NCBI GenBank assembly: GCA_035578905.1
Contig: JAQJVL010000604.1
Location: 124,001-188,000 of the forward strand
DNA: 64,000 nt
Reading direction: 5' to 3'
Source: Stictocephala bisonia
Lineage: Eukaryota; Arthropoda; Insecta; Hemiptera; Membracidae
Part shown: positions 57,331-64,000 of the stretch, piece by piece
How the letters are laid out: every line of letters begins with the position of its first letter
How positions within the stretch are numbered: the first letter of the stretch is position 1
Notes under the pieces: generated by a model
The model's input: only the letters and a program-made list of their open reading frames with translations
Database searches by the model: none
Told to the model about the DNA's origin: nothing
Program-made: the position numbers and the translations under genes

Positions 57331-57624
57331 CTGTAGTTATAATTATATACTCACTATCTACTTTGCTTGGTCCCTCTATATTCTATTTTAACTCTTACCC
57401 AATTCTGTTTCCACATTTACACAGCCCACTTCCTTTGAATTTTGACATTTAAGTATTATAATTTTACAAGTATTATAATTATTCCAGTATTTTAAATGGA
57501 TTATGAGATTAACATTACTTTTTAACAAATTTTTATTTAATTACATGTGATATATTAATGTTGAACTTGTCCAATTGAAAGAAAATCCAAAGGATTAAAA
57601 AAAAAAAAAATAAAATTATTCCTA

Positions 57625-57720
57625 TTTAAGACGCCTATTATCAAGATATATGTGAATATAAGGGGCGAATGAGTGTAGTCATTGTTACTAACTGAGATCA
57701 ACTCTTACTCAAAAAGATCT
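57625..57720 (+). repeat. Dispersed repeat copy (family of 9389-9508)
   Basis: TTTAAGACGCCTATTATCAA, then GGGGCGAATGAGTGTAGTCA and TTGTTACTAACTGAGATCAA align with the other copies. Confidence 0.65.
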
Positions 57721-57842
57721 ATTTATTCTTATTATTTGTTATTACTCAGTAGTCAGGGCAATGTCCACATACCCAACATCTGGAATATGTAGTTTGTTTT
57801 TAATTCTGCAATGAAGCTAATTTTCGTCTGTATTTTTTAATA

Positions 57843-58685
57843 CAGTACAACCTTGATAGCACGAACCTCGATAGCACGAAAACCTCGATACCACATATAT
57901 TTAAAAAATCCCCTTGAATTGCCCATAACATTCAATGTTAAAAGTACCTTTATAACACGAATATTTGAATATAACTACCTCGATAAGATGAATTTTATTC
58001 CACTTTCCAAGACCAGGAGAAACCTCTATAACACGAATTTCAACAGCCAAAAACCTCTATAACATGAATCTGACCTTTATAAGACGAATTCCCACGGGTG
58101 GAACCTCAATAAGACGTATTTATATTTCCAATTCATTCATGTCCAGACATGAAAACTAACTTCCGTCTGTCATGAGACTGTACTGTCAGTTCCGATTGAC
58201 TTCAGTTTAGCCTCTCTTTGTACGTAGTGTTGTGTCAGTGATTAGTGAATATGAGGGGCGTGTCCAATGGTGTATTATTTAGTACAGTGTAGTACAATAC
58301 TACAGTACAATTTCGTATGTTACTCTTTGTTTATGTTTACTAAATTACTACCAGTACTGTATTTCAAAATGTTGATTAGTATATGTAATTTACTAAGTCA
58401 TACTCATTTGGCCTTTTACTTTTCATTGTGCTGGCTATTTATATTTCTATGTATTAATTGTATCTGCCATTAATTTGTAAATTAAAATGTACTGTACGAT
58501 GTATGTATTTTACGTATGTTTTATTTGGAATTACATTTCAACCCGTCGCCATATAAAATGCTAACCTCTATAACACGAATGTCACTCATTTGAACCTCGC
58601 TAACACGAACCTCGTTATCACGAATACCTCGATAAGACGAATATTTTTCAATTCCCTTGAGATTCGTGGTATCGAGGTTCCACTG
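57843..58685. mobile_element. pogo/Tigger-type MITE with arrays of the terminal motif
   Basis: TA on both sides (57841-57842, 58686-58687). Left end CAGTACAACCTTGATAGCAC; right end, as reverse complement, CAGTGGAACCTCGATACCAC. About a dozen copies of a 16-20-bp motif AACCTCGATAACACGAAT (variants TCTATAACACG, CGATAAGACG) fill 57850-58115 and 58560-58680. Terminal CAGTGGAACCTCG with a TA target is typical of pogo-like elements. No transposase remains. Confidence 0.88.
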
Positions 58686-58689
58686 TAAT

Positions 58690-59779
58690 TAATTCTTATG
58701 TATTATTGACCAGGAATATGTTATTTGATGAATCTATTGGGGACGTTTATTGATTTTTAACATGATTAAGAGGACAGATGGTAAATATTTGAAACAAATT
58801 TTTACCAATTACAAAAAAAATGTCTGACCCATTACAGATAAAGCAATAAAACCTGGTACATCATTATTGCATCTGTTAATCTACTTTTTGAAGTAACTTC
58901 CATTTGCCTGTCTTATCAGGGGGATGGCCCACAAGGAGTCAGGAGGAAATCTTAAATGAGAGCATCAAATTAAAGGTAGTAGAACATAAACACAAAAATA
59001 AGACCTCAAAAGGATCGCTATTTAAAAAATATACACTATATACAGGGTGTCCCAAAAGTAAAGTGCCAAACTTCGGGAAAAGGTTATATAGGTCAAAATA
59101 AAGGGAAACACATACCAGTCAAAAAAATGAAGATGATCATTACAGTCTACTCAAGGATTTAAAGTTATATAGCTTTTTATAGGGTCCATAACCTACGCTA
59201 AACTGAACAAAAAAAAATATAATCACCCCGTGTTTATTTATACACCGTTAATCTCTCTATTTAGCCTAAAGAATATGTTCATTTAACCACCTCTACAATT
59301 GAATGGTGCATATTCATATCTAAGATGAGAATATAATTCAGTAAAGTCAGCAGATATGATCAAACATGAGGTCTTAGCTTAAAGCACGTGAGTCTTTTAC
59401 GCAATTAAAATCACACTCTTATATTGAGAGCTTTTCTCAGCGTTGCAAAATCAAAAAAGACAACAAACATCTAGCGACTGGGACCATCACTAAATGCAGT
59501 GGTAACAATCATCATAGTCTCCAGTATTGTCTGGAGATGACGTAACAATGTATGTTTTATGTTAAATTGAGCCTCCCTTCTCTACTGATAGACCAAACCA
59601 TTGGCAATCTGTCCACAATAGACTGCTTTTCAATCTGAATCAGAGAAGTACTATAATAGAGAAAGTGGCTTGCCAATTACAAAGTATGCCTAGATTAAAG
59701 GCAAATGCACAAATTTTCAAATGCCGTTCTGGTAAAATATGGTGTAACTATAACTGTAACTACATGTGACAAACGTACA
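58690..59779. other. Noncoding stretch with a mariner-type end
   Basis: 59043-59110 (ACAGGGTGTCCCAAAAGTAA, then GTGCCAAACTTCGGGAAAAG) is a Tc1/mariner-like terminus of the same family as 56020-56100. No mirror end found. Otherwise no gene supported. Confidence 0.45.
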
Positions 59780-60508
59780 ATAAAATGAGTCTATGCATTG
59801 TTTAGTGTTGTAGAAATGTCCCAGAATCAATCTAAGGTAAGAGAAGTGTCTTCGTTGTATTTCGGAGCACTCAGCCTTTCAACTCTTCTTTGAATGATGA
59901 AAGGTCCTGAACCTGCCTGTAGATGCTCCTCGAATTGGGGTTGAGTGTAATTAATAGCTTTTCTTACGGATTTTTATATTCGAAGACTATTTGAGAGGAA
60001 CACTGTATAACCAAAAATCAGAGTGACTTTTGCTAACATAAAATAGAAAAGTATTAGATTTTCAAGTATGTTTGCCTCTGTCATTGGGAGGTTAAATATA
60101 ATCATGGTCAGCCCCACCATGTTAGTAGAAACATTTCCAATGATAAATATACCACAATTGATTCCAAAGTACGGCTTGAAATTTCAATATTCAACGACAA
60201 TAGATGAGATTCAAAGTCAAAGCAGCCGTCTTCTTCTTTTCGGATGTAAGCAATCCCACATATATCGTGTTAGTTATGAGAATTGTTCGAATCAACCTGT
60301 TTGTAGAATAAGTCCATATAACAGGACTTCTTTCAATGAGTAAAGCAAAATAAAAAATAAGGTATATTATATTGGAAAAACTCACAATAAGTAATAGCCA
60401 AGAATATATTTTGCTGTACAAAGATATTTTACCAAAACCTAATGTTTCAAAACGCAATCCTAATAATATTTCTAAGTTGAATACGTATTTAAAATAACGC
60501 TTCTTCAT
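59780..60508 (-). pseudogene. Possible insect chemoreceptor (gustatory-receptor-like) pseudogene
   Basis: Minus strand, ATG at 60508: MKKRYFKYVFNLEILLGLRF, ETLGFGKISLYSKIYSWLLL, IVSFSNIIYLIFYFALLIER, then SPVIWTYSTNRLIRTILITN. That is a short basic N-terminus followed by hydrophobic helices. Shifted frames continue with SLNIEISSRTLESIVVYLSL, IIFNLPMTEANILENLILFY, MLAKVTLIFGYTVFLSNSLR and a basic loop FEEHLQAGSGPFIIQRRVER. The order of helices and the long basic loop would suit a gustatory receptor. The diagnostic TYxxxxxQF end is missing. At least two frameshifts and stops. Confidence 0.35.
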
Positions 60509-61309
60509 GTTATGTATTGCTATTTTTATGTAACTTGCATTATATCAGCTGGCCTCCACATAGATGTCGATCTACGTAAAAAAATAAACACGATATTACT
60601 GTTAAGATGATTGGCAAACTAAGTGCTTCCAATAATATAATGACAGGGTGACAGTGAAAATATGATATATTCATATATCAGTTACATAAATGGCCTCTTT
60701 ATCTACAAGTGTAGGACAATTAATTAGTATTGTTGGAGTGTTCTCAGTATAAAAGTTAACATCAACTTTGGCAACAAAAAAAAAAACCGATTTTGTACTA
60801 AATAAAATTATTTTGTATTAAAACTGTCAAAATCAAACGTTAAAATAGTGACAGATTGTTTTTAAATAGTGATTCTGATATAATACTTTCTTGATATATC
60901 ACTCTTATATTATTATTCCAGTACGTACATATATGCCACATTGAGCTAATTCATATCGTATTGCTTGCAGCTATCGAGCGTAGCCGTATTTGAAACACAC
61001 AAACTAATTATTAATATAACGCACAATACTATAAATACTGACAGGTTGTTGTTCATAGAGTCAGAGATTGAAATTTAAAATGAACCACCAGGTTAGTGTG
61101 TATTTCTGGCTTGTTTTCAAGCAGTGGCCAAGGGTTTGGCCTTAGTTTTATAACAATTCATAATATGACTGAAATTATTGTAAAAATAAAAAAACAACGG
61201 AAGTGATGATGTTAAAGTTTACAATTATGGCTTAGCTATATATACTTGTAGTGATTAGTGGGAAGGGTAATTTCTTCTATTATACCATCGATCTTATCTA
61301 TTTCTCTAT
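60509..61309. other. AT-rich noncoding stretch
   Basis: Nothing supported. Confidence 0.5.
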
Positions 61310-61659
61310 TTAGTTTGTCTCTGATTGTATTTCTACTGAAAGTTTGTTAAAATTTCTATCTGATTGTATAGTTTCACATTGTTGTTTATGTTTTTCATTA
61401 TGAATTAGTAGTCCACTAATTTTTATGTTGTTTTTTACTTTATTTTTTAGTGTGTGTATTTCAGTTTTCATGTTGTCTATTACTGTATGAATGTCATCTC
61501 TTATTAATTGTGTTTGTGTTTGTGTTCCATTAACTTATTTATCACATCATTTGTGCTAATTTCTACTTCTACTGACTCACTGTGATCTAGACCTGACTCA
61601 TTGTTAACTGATTCATCAGCTGATCATGGCACATATACAAAGTCGCTGTGTGTATCCAT
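61310..61659 (-). pseudogene. Broken ORF encoding an acidic N-terminus and coiled coil
   Basis: Minus strand, ATG at 61659: MDTHSDFVYVP, then TGA, then SADESVNNESGLDHSESVEV and EISTNDVINKLMEHK. After a frameshift: RDDIHTVIDNMKTEIHTLKN and KVKNNIKISGLLIHNEKHKQ, ending near 61310. The phrase pattern (acidic start, heptad-like VIDNMKTEIHTLKNKV) resembles retroelement ORF1 or gag-like proteins, but no RT is adjacent. Clearly coding-derived; family unknown. Confidence 0.45.
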
Positions 61660-64000
61660 TTTGTCAAACATTTACTTATGTATTATATAACAATTTACTC
61701 ACTGAGATTAAATTCTACCATTAATAATATGTTAACTAGGCCAACTTTTCATTCAACTTTAACCACACAAAAGCCTTATGTTAATGGGTGCCATTTATGA
61801 ACCATTGTTAAATTTTAAATGTTTTTGTCAGATAATTTTTAACAATTAGTTCATCAATTCAAATTAATTTAACACATAAAATCCAATTAAATTTTTTTTT
61901 ATTTTATGCTCTTATCTCAGGCCAATGACGGGTAAATCTGGTAAAGCTTTGTGGGTGAAGTTTAAATAAAATCAAACTTTATCACAGTATTGACATTATT
62001 TTAATTGGTAAACTCAGATTCTAGCTTTGTAAAAATGATATTCTAGCTACTTAATTTTAAGTTATCTATTGATAATTCTATAATGACTAAACTTAAAGCC
62101 ATACTAATTTTTATATTGTTGAGATAATAATCAGAACGCCCTACTTCATTTTAGTCCGGTGTCGTTCTATCCTATCTGCAATGAAGTGTCCCCATGTAAG
62201 CGTGTTTGTCACCTCCAATTCTTGTAGCTATATTTTAGTGACGAATGTTATTTAATAATCTGTGTGGATAACATAGTCACAGCACCAGGCCAACCGGGTT
62301 TTGTCAGACCCTCGTAGTTTTTACAAAGCACTGTGCATAACGGATTCGAACAGATGAATCATAGTCAAATTGACTATTCAACTGTCGTGATAGTAAACAA
62401 TTGTGAATACACTGAGTGACAAGTGTTAATTAGCACTTGAAGCAACCAAGGTGGTTACCCTTCATGCACTCGACGGAGTGGTTGATGGTCGGCGATCACT
62501 CAAGACTGACCTGTAGCAGCCGTAGCACGCCGTTCACAAGGAATTTCAACCATTGTTAAGACTGACAACTAAACTGCACTAGTGATTGATTTCAATTCAC
62601 TGAGTGGTAACTTGCCGATTTGAACAGGCATGATGGTGAGTATCCACTGGCCAAGGTATAAAGGGTTGTTGCGTTGGCCGTTTATTCAAAGACTGACTCT
62701 GAACAAACAGGTCCCTCCAAATATTTTTCTCTGAACGACTATGTCCTTCCAATTATCTGCCTCTGAGCGAATCTGTCCCTGCAATTATTTGCCTCTGACC
62801 ATGAGAAATGCTTTCATGATTTGTTTTCAATTTTTTAATTTAATAATTTATTTTTTATGTTAAATTACTATTAATAACCGGACCATTTTATTCTGAATTA
62901 AATACAATTATAATTCTTTTATTATTATTAAATTTAATTAATTTATTGTGATAACACTGTTAAGGTTGACCCTTCATTTTTGTATCATGAGCGTTCTCGA
63001 TGTACAAAATGATCACCTGACGTTCAATTCCCATTTCCTTCCTACTGATGGCCTCCATGTACTTGTCTACTCAGATTGTTTTTAAATTGTGTAAACTTAC
63101 TACTCAATTCAACTTATATTTAAAGCACAGAAGTAATTTATTATAACTATTTGTAACATAACAAACAGATTCTCCAGCTGCAAACCTTTGTTTAAACAAT
63201 TATAAATGTTTAATCTAACATGTCTTTATATTTTTGAATTATTAATATTAAAATATTAAATATTAATAATTTGAATATTTAAAATTTGATCATTCTTATG
63301 AAACAAGGCACAATTTTAAGCTCAAAATTCCAGCTCATAATCTAACTCTTTCAGAAAAAACCATTTTTTTGTGGGGGCTCAAAATGTATCAGCTACCTCT
63401 AAGAGTTATTAATTTAAATAAAAAATATATTTTTTAGTAGCTGTAAAAAATTTATTGCTAGATAAAAAACTATTACAGTGTTAAGGAATTCCTAGATAAC
63501 AATTTGTGATTTATTTTTATTTGATTGATTAATTTTCATGAAATGACAAAGCACCTATTTTAAGCTACAATGTAAAGCTGTCTAAAACGTTTTGTGCTAG
63601 TAATTTTTTTGATTTTTTATGAACTTCCATTGGAAGTAAAGAGTCACTAACTAAAAAAAAAAAATAATAATAAAAAAAAATTTTAAGTCCAGGAGACATT
63701 TTCAACATTTTAACTTTATCAACTTATGAATATTAAACCGACCAGAACAGAACCTTCATTGTATTTTTTTTAAACTTTGAACTAGCATAATTTTTTTAAA
63801 GTGAACCTTTTGAGGTTGGATATGTGGGTTTATGTTCTACTACTATAGACCTATAATTTGATGTACTACTCAATCTATACTCTCGTTTAAGATATTCTTC
63901 TGACTCCTTGGGGGCCATCTCCTTGATATTACAGAAAAATGGAAGTTAATTATTTTCAAACCCATTCTCCAGATATTACCCATTGTTCTTTGTTCTGTTT
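61660..64000. other. Intergenic stretch to the window end
   Basis: 62140-62700 is GC-richer than its flanks, with a TATAAAG at about 62657 and no ORF. It could be a promoter or an LTR-like piece, but no partner repeat was found. It is followed by a 32-bp tandem repeat. 62820-64000 is AT-rich with poly(A) runs and no gene. Confidence 0.4.
62698..62797. repeat. 32-bp tandem repeat, three units
   Basis: Units start TCTGA at 62698, 62730 and 62762 with a partial fourth at 62794; consensus TCTGAACGAATCTGTCCCTC followed by CAATTATTTGCC. Confidence 0.85.

Noticed and set aside
57853..58062. 69-codon ORF with repeated TRIFEYN/ISLKN-like phrases
   Set aside because: Falls inside the terminal motif array of the pogo-type MITE.
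1..64000. tRNA, rRNA or CRISPR loci
   Set aside because: No cloverleaf with B-box, no rRNA signature and no spaced direct-repeat array were seen on either strand.

Overview
This window looks like a piece of a large, AT-rich, intron-containing, repeat-laden arthropod nuclear genome, most likely an insect. Evidence: long introns with GT/AG sites, several non-LTR retrotransposon families, piggyBac, Tc1/mariner, pogo and hAT-type elements, a Penelope-type nuclease relic and a possible insect chemoreceptor relic. A hemipteran would fit, but the sequence alone does not settle the order. There are no operons, CRISPR arrays or prokaryotic genes.

Host genes are few. The clearest is a plus-strand gene with at least six phase-compatible exons between 38063 and 54440. 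I read it as TEDC1, a subunit of the tubulin epsilon/delta complex; the call rests on remembered family features such as the FWQWM motif. A large single-exon ORF on the minus strand (4165-5886, 573 aa) is probably a real, unrecognised gene. Weaker host candidates are a terminal exon (15820-15994, +), a small GC-rich ORF (57094-57330, -), two possible exons (6280-6389 and 36776-36884, both -) and a broken chemoreceptor-like gene (59780-60508, -).

Most of the rest is transposon sequence of different ages. From left to right: a truncated LINE and a Penelope GIY-YIG relic (1-1850); an RTE-like relic (6505-7640); a piggyBac-type MITE that keeps a transposase N-terminus (8057-9215); LINE relics at 11.5, 12.6-13.4, 16.2-17.7, 20.3 and 21.3-22.1 kb; a nested stack of LINEs at 22.1-27.9 kb; a second piggyBac MITE (30532-31201); a LINE with an internal deletion (32.4-35.2 kb); a 36-bp minisatellite (41741-42256); a nearly full-length LINE between two inverted mariner fragments (45.6-50.1 kb); a rosa-like mariner with only three lesions (51116-52463); a hAT-type MITE (54675-55582); and a pogo-type MITE (57843-58685).

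The most interesting signal is a set of four short, unrelated-in-sequence elements at 10764-11003, 14072-14344, 14851-15206 and 31929-32217. They share one architecture: a direct target duplication of 11-15 bp, an unpaired left tail of 27-37 bp, then a long inverted repeat. Each contains a hammerhead-ribozyme-like core: short stem I, CTGANGA-like box, stem II, GAAA-like box, a self-complementary helix III, and the stem I partner. This fits non-autonomous, Penelope-related retroelements with hammerhead motifs, integrated by target-primed copying rather than cut-and-paste.
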